In this document: positions 1 to 4,358 of the stretch, in pieces
Position numbering within the stretch: the stretch's first letter is position 1
Layout of the letters: each line of letters opens with the position of its first letter
DNA from: Sulfurimonas sp.
GTDB taxonomy: Bacteria; Campylobacterota; Campylobacteria; Campylobacterales; Sulfurimonadaceae
Assembly: GCA_022712845.1 (NCBI GenBank)
Contig: JAFLJV010000159.1
Coordinates: 1 to 8,793 of the forward strand
Direction of reading: 5' to 3'
DNA length: 8,793 nucleotides
Notes under the pieces: generated by a model
Databases searched by the model: none
What the model was told of the DNA's origin: nothing
What the model saw: only the letters and a program-made list of their open reading frames with translations
Translations under genes and position numbers: made by a program

Positions 1-98
1 ATAGTGGTGCAGCATTTTTTCAAATAAGATGGCTTGCTCAAGAGATGATAAAGCAGATACCAGCGAAGTATTTGGATTTAATAATTAAAAAGAAGTAG
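1..98 (+). CDS. C-terminal end of an unidentified protein (partial)
   Basis: An open frame enters from the left edge (first whole codon at 3) and ends at TAG 96-98, giving about 31 residues that include FFQIRWLAQEMIKQIPAKYL and a lysine-rich end (IIKKK). The alternation of hydrophobic and basic residues looks like a real protein end, and the next gene starts only 5 bp later, as expected within an operon. The family is not recognisable from so short a piece; a short-chain dehydrogenase C-terminus is one weak possibility. The other two plus-strand frames contain stops in this stretch. Confidence 0.6.
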   Translation, partial: SGAAFFQIRWLAQEMIKQIPAKYLDLIIKKK

Positions 99-103
99 AT
101 AAA

Positions 104-319
104 ATGTATAAATATATATTACTAATTACCATTATGTTTAGTGGGTGCTCAAATATTGAGTTTAATGCTGCGATGTGTGATAAAATCGAGTCTGAATTAA
201 CTCCAGATATGCTTGTAGAGTGTAGAGACTATAATGAAGAAGAAGCACAAAAAGCATTTGATAAAACAAAAACAAAAACTTCAACTGAGAAAAAAGAAGA
301 TTTAAAGTTTCAAAAGTAA
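104..319 (+). CDS. Small predicted lipoprotein (71 aa)
   Basis: No family is recognised. The protein opens with a short hydrophobic signal (MYKYILLITIMFSGC) ending in a lipobox-like FSGC, so Cys15 would be lipidated after cleavage by signal peptidase II and the protein anchored in the inner or outer membrane. The Phe at -3 makes the lipobox imperfect. The mature part of about 57 residues has two further cysteines (Cys25, Cys40), which could form a disulfide in the periplasm. It ends in a lysine-, threonine- and glutamate-rich, probably unstructured tail (from about residue 52). A weak AGAAG-type ribosome site precedes ATG 104. The gene lies 5 bp after the upstream gene and 16 bp before phnA, so it is probably cotranscribed. 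Nothing in the sequence shows its role. Confidence 0.7.
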   Translation: MYKYILLITIMFSGCSNIEFNAAMCDKIESELTPDMLVECRDYNEEEAQKAFDKTKTKTSTEKKEDLKFQK

Positions 320-335
320 AACGGGAAAGTAATAT

Positions 336-890
336 ATGAGTTCAGAAAAAGAGTTAGAAACTAGAAGTGATTCTAAATGTGAATTATGTGGAAGTGAGAG
401 TGAACTAAGTGCTTTAGAAATTTCTCCATCTGATGGAAGTGCAGAGCAATCTGTTTACATATGTGTTACATGTACTGATCAAATTAAAAACCGAGACAGT
501 ATGGATAAAAATCACTTTAATTGTTTAAATGATAGTATGTGGAGTGAAATACCAGCTGTAAAAGTTTTAACGTATAGACTATTAAACACTCTGGGTCGTC
601 AAGATTTAGTAGATATGATGTATCTTGAAGAAGATGAGAAGGTTTGGGCTGAGGCTGGTATGAATAGTGAAGATACGCTGGTTTATAAAGATGCAAATGG
701 TGTAATACTTCAAGTTGGAGATACAGTAGTGATTACAAAAGATTTAGATGTTAAAGGAACTGGTTTTACAGCAAAGCGTGGAACAGCCGTTAGAAACATT
801 GGTTTAGTTCCAAATGATGCTGAGCATATAGAGGGTCGTGTAAATGGAGTAAAAATCCATATACTTACAAAATATCTTAAGAAATCATAA
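336..890 (+). CDS. phnA: PhnA/YjdM family zinc-ribbon protein
   Basis: A 184-residue protein of the PhnA (YjdM) family. The N-terminal part has a zinc-ribbon pattern: Cys15-x2-Cys18 in KCELCG and Cys43-x2-Cys46 in ICVTC. The C-terminal part, about residues 115-184, is the PhnA domain, with the typical DANGVILQVGDTVVITKDL start and a later KRGTAVRNI stretch resembling an SH3/KOW-like barrel. It is longer than the roughly 110-residue E. coli protein, because about 70 residues lie between the ribbon and the domain; such longer forms are known. Despite its name the family has no demonstrated part in phosphonate breakdown, and it is distinct from phosphonoacetate hydrolase, also called PhnA. A GGGAAAG stretch about 6 bases before ATG 336 is the likely ribosome site. 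It sits inside the operon-like run between the lipoprotein and the diguanylate cyclase. The family call is firm; the function is unknown. Confidence 0.88.
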   Translation: MSSEKELETRSDSKCELCGSESELSALEISPSDGSAEQSVYICVTCTDQIKNRDSMDKNHFNCLNDSMWSEIPAVKVLTYRLLNTLGRQDLVDMMYLEEDEKVWAEAGMNSEDTLVYKDANGVILQVGDTVVITKDLDVKGTGFTAKRGTAVRNIGLVPNDAEHIEGRVNGVKIHILTKYLKKS

Positions 891-900
891 CTAAATTTAA

Positions 901-2064
901 ATGAATCCTTTAAAAGCCATAGCTTTAAATATATCTGTCCCTTTATTTATATCTTTACTTTTTGCTTCTCTGGCTTTTAATTGGATAAAAATACCAGAAA
1001 TTATTTTTGATTTAATTCCTTATCTATTTTATGCAATTAGTATACTTATATTATGGGTGTCTTGGCATTTTAATCGGAATAAGTTTATATTTATAATTAT
1101 CCCACTTTTACTTATATATGTAGGGTTTGAGTATTTTAGTGCAAAAAAAGCGACAAATCTGTTTTTGTATAGTTCACTTTTATACCCTTTACATCTGCTT
1201 GTATTTCTTACATTAAAAGAGAGAGGATTATTTTCAATTTGGGGTATTGGCAAGATTGCTTTTTTTCTTTTTGAAATAGCAACTGTATTATATTTTATAT
1301 ACTATCCAAATATAGATTTAATCGAATTTTTTAAAATAAAACTATTTGCAATCTCATTTTATCCGCTAAAAGATTTATCTGTAGCAATTGGTATATTTGT
1401 GTCATCTATGATGCTTATGCTTGTTATGTTTAACAGATATCTAATGTATAATAGTGCATTTCTTATATTAGTATTTACTTTTTATGGTGGATTTTATCTT
1501 TTAAAAACACCACATGCAATAGAACTTTCATTATTAGCAATGAGTATTATCATCTTTACTTTGTTGATAAGAGAATCGTACAGGCTAGCTTTTTATGATG
1601 AACTTACATCTCTTCCTGGAAGAAGAGCATTGGTAGAAGATATGGCAAAACTAGGGATGAAATACTCACTTGCCATGATAGATATAGATCATTTTAAAAA
1701 GTTTAATGATACTTATGGACATGATACTGGTGATGAGGCTTTAAAAATGGTTGCTTCAAAATTAGGAGCCATCAGTGGTGGTGGAAAAGCTTATAGATAT
1801 GGAGGGGAAGAGTTTGTATTGCTCTTTCCATCAAAAGAGGTGGTTGATGCATTTGTACATACAGATAATCTAAGGGAAGCAGTTGCAAAAATCCCATTTA
1901 GTGTTAGAAATGAAAAAGGCTCTAAGATTATACATATAAATATTTCATCTGGAGTTGTAGAAAAGAATTCTAAAGATAAAGACCCGTTTGCAGTTATGAA
2001 AAGAGCTGACAACGCTCTTTATAAAGCAAAAAAAGCTGGAAGAAACAAAGTTATAAAAGCATGA
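901..2064 (+). CDS. Membrane-bound diguanylate cyclase (GGDEF domain)
   Basis: A 387-residue inner-membrane protein. Residues 1-225 are strongly hydrophobic and hold about seven or eight membrane helices, with no sensor family I recognise. Residues 231-387 are a GGDEF domain that should make cyclic di-GMP from two GTP. Visible key residues are Asp261 in MIDIDHF (metal), Asn269 and Asp278 in FNDTYGHDTGDEAL (guanine binding), and the signature GGEEF at 301-305, all intact, so activity is expected. The product-inhibition site RxxD, which should lie at 292-295, reads SGGG, so feedback inhibition through that site is probably absent. ATG 901 lies 10 bp after phnA with no clear Shine-Dalgarno, suggesting translation coupled to the upstream gene. 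The stop is 12 bp before dgt. The signal sensed by the membrane part cannot be read from the sequence. Confidence 0.92.
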   Translation: MNPLKAIALNISVPLFISLLFASLAFNWIKIPEIIFDLIPYLFYAISILILWVSWHFNRNKFIFIIIPLLLIYVGFEYFSAKKATNLFLYSSLLYPLHLLVFLTLKERGLFSIWGIGKIAFFLFEIATVLYFIYYPNIDLIEFFKIKLFAISFYPLKDLSVAIGIFVSSMMLMLVMFNRYLMYNSAFLILVFTFYGGFYLLKTPHAIELSLLAMSIIIFTLLIRESYRLAFYDELTSLPGRRALVEDMAKLGMKYSLAMIDIDHFKKFNDTYGHDTGDEALKMVASKLGAISGGGKAYRYGGEEFVLLFPSKEVVDAFVHTDNLREAVAKIPFSVRNEKGSKIIHINISSGVVEKNSKDKDPFAVMKRADNALYKAKKAGRNKVIKA

Positions 2065-2076
2065 AAGGCAATAATT

Positions 2077-3174
2077 ATGAAAGCAGATAGTAGATTTTAT
2101 AAAATAGATGATGATTTTAGAAACCCTTACGCAAGAGATAGAGATAGAATTATTCACTCAGGTAGTTTTAGAAAACTAGAGTATAAAACACAAGTTTTTT
2201 TAAATCAAGAGGGTGATTTTTTTCGAACACGCCTTACTCATTCTATAGAAGTATCACAAATTGCACGCTCTATCACCTCTCACTTAGGGCTTAATGAATC
2301 ACTCTCAGAAGCTATCGCACTTGCACATGATTTGGGACATACTCCTTTTGGTCATATTGGTGGAGATACTCTTGATAAATGTTTAAAAACCGATGGGTTT
2401 AGTAATGGATTTGAACATAATTTTCAAAGTTTTCGAGTTGTTTCTTCATTAGAGAAAAGATATAAAAATTTTGATGGATTAAATCTTACTTTTGCAACAT
2501 TAGAGGGAATTTTAAAACATTCATATCCATATAAAAAAAGTTTTTTGCCATCTATTATAGATGAGAAGTTTAATCTTGATACACATCCATCTATAGAAGC
2601 TATGATTGTTGATCGTGCTGATGAGATAGCTTATATGAGTCATGATATTGATGATGGGATAAATTCAGGATTGATAAATTTTGATGATTTAAAAGAGAGT
2701 AAACTTATACAAAAAATATTGTTAAAAGTAAAAAGTGAAGGTATTGATGAATCTGAAGATGAAATATTTCGTTATCGTTTTAGCTCACACTTGATTAATC
2801 ATCTAATATACTCACTTATAAAATACTCAAAAGATAAAATTGATAACAGTGAAATTCTTAGTGCCTCGCTTGATAATAAAATTAAACTACCTGTTGGTTT
2901 TGAATCAGAACTAGAAACACAGATAAAAAAACTTAAAAAACTTCTTTTTAATAAGCTGTATCAGCATAAAGATATTATGGTGAAAATGTTTGCAGGTCAA
3001 CAAGCCATAAAAGGGCTGTATAATGGACTAATGCAAGAGCCAAAAATGTTAAGTGAGTTTTATTATAAACAACTCTATACTAAAAATAAACATAGAGTAA
3101 TCGCTGACTACATAGCTTCACTTAGTGATAGGTATGCACTTTCATTTTATAATGAAATGTATGGAAAATTATAA
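2077..3174 (+). CDS. dgt: Deoxyguanosinetriphosphate triphosphohydrolase (dNTPase)
   Basis: A 365-residue cytoplasmic HD-domain enzyme of the dGTPase family, which cleaves dGTP (and often other dNTPs) to the deoxynucleoside and triphosphate, controlling dNTP pools. The N-terminal block RNPYARDRDRIIHSGSFRKL and the following KTQVF are hallmarks of the family. The metal-binding HD set is complete: His55 in TRLTHSIEV, His84-Asp85 in AHDLGHTPFGH, and Asp182 in DRADEIAYMSHDIDDG. The length fits the shorter 'type 2' enzymes rather than the roughly 500-residue E. coli Dgt. An AAAGG sequence (2065-2069) lies 7 bases before ATG 2077, and the gene follows the diguanylate cyclase by 12 bp. Both enzymes use guanine nucleotides, but a functional link is only a guess. 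No clear terminator follows; see the AT-rich hairpin at 3183-3213. Confidence 0.95.
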   Translation: MKADSRFYKIDDDFRNPYARDRDRIIHSGSFRKLEYKTQVFLNQEGDFFRTRLTHSIEVSQIARSITSHLGLNESLSEAIALAHDLGHTPFGHIGGDTLDKCLKTDGFSNGFEHNFQSFRVVSSLEKRYKNFDGLNLTFATLEGILKHSYPYKKSFLPSIIDEKFNLDTHPSIEAMIVDRADEIAYMSHDIDDGINSGLINFDDLKESKLIQKILLKVKSEGIDESEDEIFRYRFSSHLINHLIYSLIKYSKDKIDNSEILSASLDNKIKLPVGFESELETQIKKLKKLLFNKLYQHKDIMVKMFAGQQAIKGLYNGLMQEPKMLSEFYYKQLYTKNKHRVIADYIASLSDRYALSFYNEMYGKL

Positions 3175-3175
3175 T

Positions 3176-3213
3176 TATATAGTTTACTATATAGAAATAT
3201 ATATAGTTGTAAA
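3176..3213 (+). terminator. AT-rich inverted repeats after dgt, possible weak terminator
   Basis: Directly after the dgt stop, TATAGT-type sequences form overlapping dyads. TATATAGT (3176-3183) is complementary to ACTATATA (3186-3193). The latter can instead pair with TATATAGT at 3200-3207 around the loop GAAATA, extended by TTT/AAA-type pairs. The stems contain almost only A-T pairs and no T-tract follows immediately, so termination here is uncertain. It is the only candidate before rpsU on the opposite strand. Confidence 0.3.
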
Positions 3214-3254
3214 TTTAAGAGACAAAATTGAGTTTTTTGTAGAGAAGTAAAAGA

Positions 3255-3282
3255 TAAACAAAAGCCCTAAGGCTAGTGTTTA
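3255..3282 (-). terminator. Probable rpsU terminator hairpin
   Basis: On the minus strand the sequence reads TAAACA-CT-AGCC-TTAG-GGCT-TT-TGTTTA: a 4 bp GC-rich upper stem and a perfect 6 bp lower stem separated by a 2x2 internal loop. It is followed by ATCTTTTAC. The hairpin begins at the rpsU stop codon itself. The U-run after it is short, so it is a moderate rather than strong intrinsic terminator. Confidence 0.55.
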
Positions 3283-3492
3283 CAGGCGTGATTCGTAACG
3301 TCTCATCATATAAAGACGCTTAAGCATTTTCTTACGAGAAGCTATTTTGAATTTCTTACGCTTTTCAGTTTCCGTTTCATGGAAACGGCGAGCACGAGCT
3401 TCTGTAACGATTAAGTTACGGTCAGTCTGCTTTTTGAAACGGCGGTAAGAAGCATCAAAATTATCATCACTACGTAGTACGATACCAGGCAT
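3280..3492 (-). CDS. rpsU: 30S ribosomal protein S21
   Basis: A 70-residue, very basic protein matching bacterial S21 over its whole length: [20 protein letters not shown] at the N-terminus, the [17 protein letters not shown] region, and a C-terminal helix ending [13 protein letters not shown]21 sits on the 30S platform near the 3' end of 16S rRNA and helps translation initiation. The minus-strand start at 3492 is preceded, 5 bases upstream, by GGGTGAT (3498-3504), which matches the GGTGAT part of the extended Shine-Dalgarno complement. The gene has its own promoter and hairpin, so it is monocistronic. It faces away from dnaG, unlike the collinear rpsU-dnaG order of enterobacteria. Confidence 0.97.
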   Translation of the reverse strand: MPGIVLRSDDNFDASYRRFKKQTDRNLIVTEARARRFHETETEKRKKFKIASRKKMLKRLYMMRRYESRL

Positions 3493-3528
3493 ATCACATC
3501 ACCCACTTTCTTTGAAATTTGAACGAGA

Positions 3529-3534
3529 ATTATA
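3529..3534 (-). promoter_or_regulatory. -10 box of the rpsU promoter
   Basis: On the minus strand a perfect TATAAT lies here, placing transcription start near 3522 and giving a leader of about 30 nt before the rpsU start. No good -35 box is seen, as is usual for sigma-70 promoters in Campylobacterota. Confidence 0.65.
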
Positions 3535-3540
3535 TCATAA

Positions 3541-3566
3541 ATAATCTTATTAAGAGAAAAGATTAT
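3541..3566. repeat. Inverted repeat upstream of rpsU
   Basis: ATAATCTT (3541-3548) is repeated as its exact reverse complement AAGATTAT (3559-3566) with a 10-base spacer. It lies just upstream of the rpsU -10 box, around the -20 to -45 region of that promoter. It might be an operator, but in such AT-rich DNA it may be chance. Confidence 0.3.
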
Positions 3567-3594
3567 ATAAATTTGTATTATTTAACATAAATCG

Positions 3595-3607
3595 GACAAA
3601 TATTGTC
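3595..3607. promoter_or_regulatory. Dyad GACAA-ATA-TTGTC, possible operator
   Basis: A perfect 5+5 bp palindrome with a 3-base spacer lies 5 bp before the FNR-type site of the first peptide unit, centred about 60 bp upstream of its predicted transcription start. It contains two G-C pairs per arm, which makes it less likely to be chance than the surrounding A/T dyads. The binding protein is unknown, and the second unit has no counterpart at the same place. Confidence 0.35.
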
Positions 3608-3612
3608 TTAAA

Positions 3613-3626
3613 TTGATATATATCAA
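3613..3626 (+). promoter_or_regulatory. FNR-type binding site, unit 1
   Basis: TTGAT-ATAT-ATCAA matches the FNR consensus TTGAT-N4-ATCAA exactly and extends to a 16 bp perfect palindrome (3612-3627). Its centre, 3619.5, lies 41.5 bp upstream of the start predicted from the -10 box, the classic class II activator position. The regulator could be FNR itself or another Crp/Fnr-family protein of this group. Confidence 0.7.
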
Positions 3627-3648
3627 TAGAGGCTTATATTAAATCGGA

Positions 3649-3654
3649 TATAAT
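3649..3654 (+). promoter_or_regulatory. -10 box of peptide unit 1
   Basis: TATAAT here predicts a transcript starting near G3661. Sequence conservation with unit 2 becomes strong from just before this point (TCTGATTT), which supports the predicted start. No -35 box is recognisable, which fits an activator-dependent promoter. Confidence 0.65.
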
Positions 3655-3674
3655 TACTCTGATTTAAAAATATT

Positions 3675-3691
3675 AGAGCGTAATGCGTTCT
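3675..3691 (+). promoter_or_regulatory. 5'-leader hairpin, unit 1
   Basis: AGAGCG (3675-3680) pairs with CGTTCT (3686-3691) around the loop TAATG, including one G-U pair. It ends a few bases before the AAAGGAAA ribosome site. In unit 2 one C-G pair becomes U-A, keeping the stem. It may protect the 5' end or tune translation. Confidence 0.6.
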
Positions 3692-3707
3692 TACCAAAGG
3701 AAACATG

Positions 3708-3848
3708 ATGAAAAAAGTTATTTTTTTTATTTTAATGACAATAGGTTCTCTTCAAGCTAATTCTATAGTATTTGCCGATACTTTAGATGTTAGAGATGTT
3801 TTGTGTCTAATTAACAAACCTAGTTATCCAAGTACAGAAATCTATTAA
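3708..3848 (+). CDS. Small exported peptide, copy 1 (46 aa)
   Basis: No known family is recognised. The ORF encodes a 46-residue peptide with a clear signal sequence: Met-Lys-Lys, a hydrophobic core VIFFILMTIG, then SLQA with probable signal peptidase I cleavage before Asn18. The exported part would be about 29 residues and ends KPSYPSTEIY. It contains one cysteine (Cys33) that copy 2 lacks. AAAGGAAA (3696-3703) is a good ribosome site. ATG 3708 was chosen because it aligns with the MKK start of copy 2; ATG 3705 immediately before it would add one Met. That this is a gene is supported by the paralogue at 4114, which keeps the reading frame, signal peptide and C-terminus despite divergence, and by its promoter and flanking RNA hairpins. 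Possible roles are a secreted signal, a periplasmic cofactor-like peptide or a modified-peptide precursor; none is shown. Confidence 0.75.
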   Translation: MKKVIFFILMTIGSLQANSIVFADTLDVRDVLCLINKPSYPSTEIY

Positions 3849-3864
3849 TTAGATATCTGAAAAT

Positions 3865-3906
3865 TTATTTCTCCTTCTAAAATAGATCGGCCGGGATCTA
3901 TTTTAG
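3865..3906 (+). terminator. CU-rich box and 3' hairpin, unit 1
   Basis: TTATTTCTCC (3865-3874) begins 16 bases after the stop. A perfect 12 bp stem then forms between CTAAAATAGATC (3877-3888) and GATCTATTTTAG (3895-3906), with loop GGCCGG. It probably ends or protects the transcript, but only a weak T-rich stretch follows (AATCTTCAATTTT). The box is complementary to ribosome-site-like sequence (CTCCTT against AAGGAG), so pairing with a ribosome site is conceivable. Confidence 0.65.
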
Positions 3907-3962
3907 TAATCTTCAATTTTAAAAAACAATCATTTTATAATATTCTTAATAAATAAAGCTAA

Positions 3963-3976
3963 TTGATATAAATCAA
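3963..3976 (+). promoter_or_regulatory. FNR-type binding site, unit 2
   Basis: TTGAT-ATAA-ATCAA matches the FNR consensus TTGAT-N4-ATCAA in both half-sites. It is centred about 99.5 bp upstream of the start predicted for unit 2 from the -10 at 4057, farther than usual class I positions. An alternative TATAAA at 3996-4001 would bring it to about -38.5. It may act at a distance, from another promoter, or be a remnant of the duplication. Confidence 0.55.
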
Positions 3977-4020
3977 AATATATATAATTACATTATATAA
4001 AACTTAAGATAATTAAGTAG

Positions 4021-4062
4021 TTATAAAGATATAAGAGTAGTAAAAGTTAAATAGGATAAAAT
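4021..4062 (+). promoter_or_regulatory. Predicted promoter of peptide unit 2 with degenerate dyad
   Basis: TAAAAT (4057-4062) aligns with the unit 1 -10 box and predicts a start at G4069 in the same TCTGATTT context. TTATA-AAGA-TATAA (4021-4034) is a perfect 5+5 dyad with the same 4-base spacer as an FNR site, centred at 4027.5, exactly -41.5 as in unit 1, but its half-sites do not match TTGAT. It could be a diverged activator site. Confidence 0.45.
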
Positions 4063-4081
4063 TTATCTGATTTAAAATATT

Positions 4082-4098
4082 AGAGTGTAAAGCATTCT
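4082..4098 (+). promoter_or_regulatory. 5'-leader hairpin, unit 2
   Basis: AGAGTG (4082-4087) pairs with CATTCT (4093-4098) around the loop TAAAG. Compared with unit 1, the C-G pair at stem position 5 is U-A, a compensatory change, while the G-U at position 4 is kept. It lies directly before the CTTACCAAAGGAAA block. Confidence 0.6.
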
Positions 4099-4113
4099 TA
4101 CCAAAGGAAATAT

Positions 4114-4245
4114 ATGAAAAAAATCATTTTATTATTAGCATTATCATTAGGTGCCCTTCAAGCAGGCAATATAGTATCTTATGATACACAAGATGCAGGT
4201 GACCAAATTAGTAAACCTAATCACCCATCGACAGAAATTTATTAA
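4114..4245 (+). CDS. Small exported peptide, copy 2 (43 aa)
   Basis: Paralogue of the ORF at 3708. It encodes Met-Lys-Lys, the hydrophobic core IILLLALSLGA and LQA with probable cleavage before Gly18, followed by a mature part of about 26 residues. That part is acidic and hydrophilic (three Asp, one Glu, one Lys) and ends KPNHPSTEIY. Compared with copy 1 it has a three-residue deletion in the middle and no cysteine. The shared residues are MKK, LQA, IV, DT, two Asp, KP and PSTEIY, so the signal peptide and the C-terminus are under the strongest constraint. AAAGG (4103-4107) lies 6 bases before ATG 4114. The acidic mature part argues against a pore-forming toxin. Function unknown; probably exported to the periplasm or outside the cell. 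Confidence 0.78.
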   Translation: MKKIILLLALSLGALQAGNIVSYDTQDAGDQISKPNHPSTEIY

Positions 4246-4262
4246 TTAAATTTTTGTAAATC

Positions 4263-4305
4263 TTATTTCTCCCTTTATGAGATAGATCGACCGTGATTTA
4301 TCTCA
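4263..4305 (+). terminator. CU-rich box and 3' hairpin, unit 2
   Basis: TTATTTCTCC (4263-4272) lies 17 bases after the stop. TGAGATAGATC (4278-4288) pairs with GATTTATCTCA (4295-4305) over 11 bp with one G-U pair, loop GACCGT. Two A-U pairs of unit 1 are G-C here, both sides changed. A T-rich stretch (ACTATTTTCTTTAT) follows. It separates the peptide unit from dnaG. Confidence 0.65.
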
Positions 4306-4347
4306 GTACTATTTTCTTTATAAAACTCTCTTTAACTAACTTTTTTG

Positions 4348-4353
4348 TATAAT
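4348..4353 (+). promoter_or_regulatory. -10 box of dnaG, implying a leaderless mRNA
   Basis: TATAAT preceded by TTTTTTG fits Campylobacterota sigma-70 promoters, which have a T-rich stretch upstream of the -10. The start would fall at about 4359-4361, on the dnaG ATG itself. No Shine-Dalgarno lies between. Confidence 0.6.
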
Positions 4354-4358
4354 ATTTT

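Larger units (their letters stand above)
3611..4305 (+). repeat. Tandem duplicated small-peptide transcription units
   Basis: Two related units occupy 3611-3906 and 3961-4305. They share, in the same order: an FNR-type palindrome, a promoter, a leader containing TCTGATTTAAAA and TATTAGAG, a short hairpin, an identical CTTACCAAAGGAAA ribosome-site block, a signal-peptide ORF ending PSTEIY, a TTATTTCTCC box 16-17 bases after the stop, and a longer hairpin with the apical ATAGATC-loop-GAT sequence. Unit 2 carries about 56 extra bases between its FNR-type site and its promoter. Peptide mid-parts have diverged, whereas the leader, the C-terminus and the hairpins are kept. This points to an old tandem duplication under selection. 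Confidence 0.85.

Noticed and set aside
1029..1253. Minus-strand open frame opposite the cyclase membrane region
   Set aside because: It lies wholly inside a well-supported gene, has no ribosome site or family likeness, and is what low-complexity T-rich plus-strand codons produce on the other strand.
1791..2157. Minus-strand open frames over the GGDEF domain and the dgt start
   Set aside because: They overlap conserved motifs of both real genes, and their translations show no recognisable domain.
3708..4245. Classical type I toxin-antitoxin pair
   Set aside because: Tandem small ORFs with structured mRNA recall such systems, but the peptides look like cleavable exported proteins with acidic mature parts, and no convincing antisense RNA promoter was found. 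Kept only as an alternative.
3493..4358. Insertion sequence, CRISPR array or tRNA in the gene-poor stretch
   Set aside because: There are no transposase fragments, terminal inverted repeats, regularly spaced repeats or cloverleaf. The repeated content is fully accounted for by the two peptide units.
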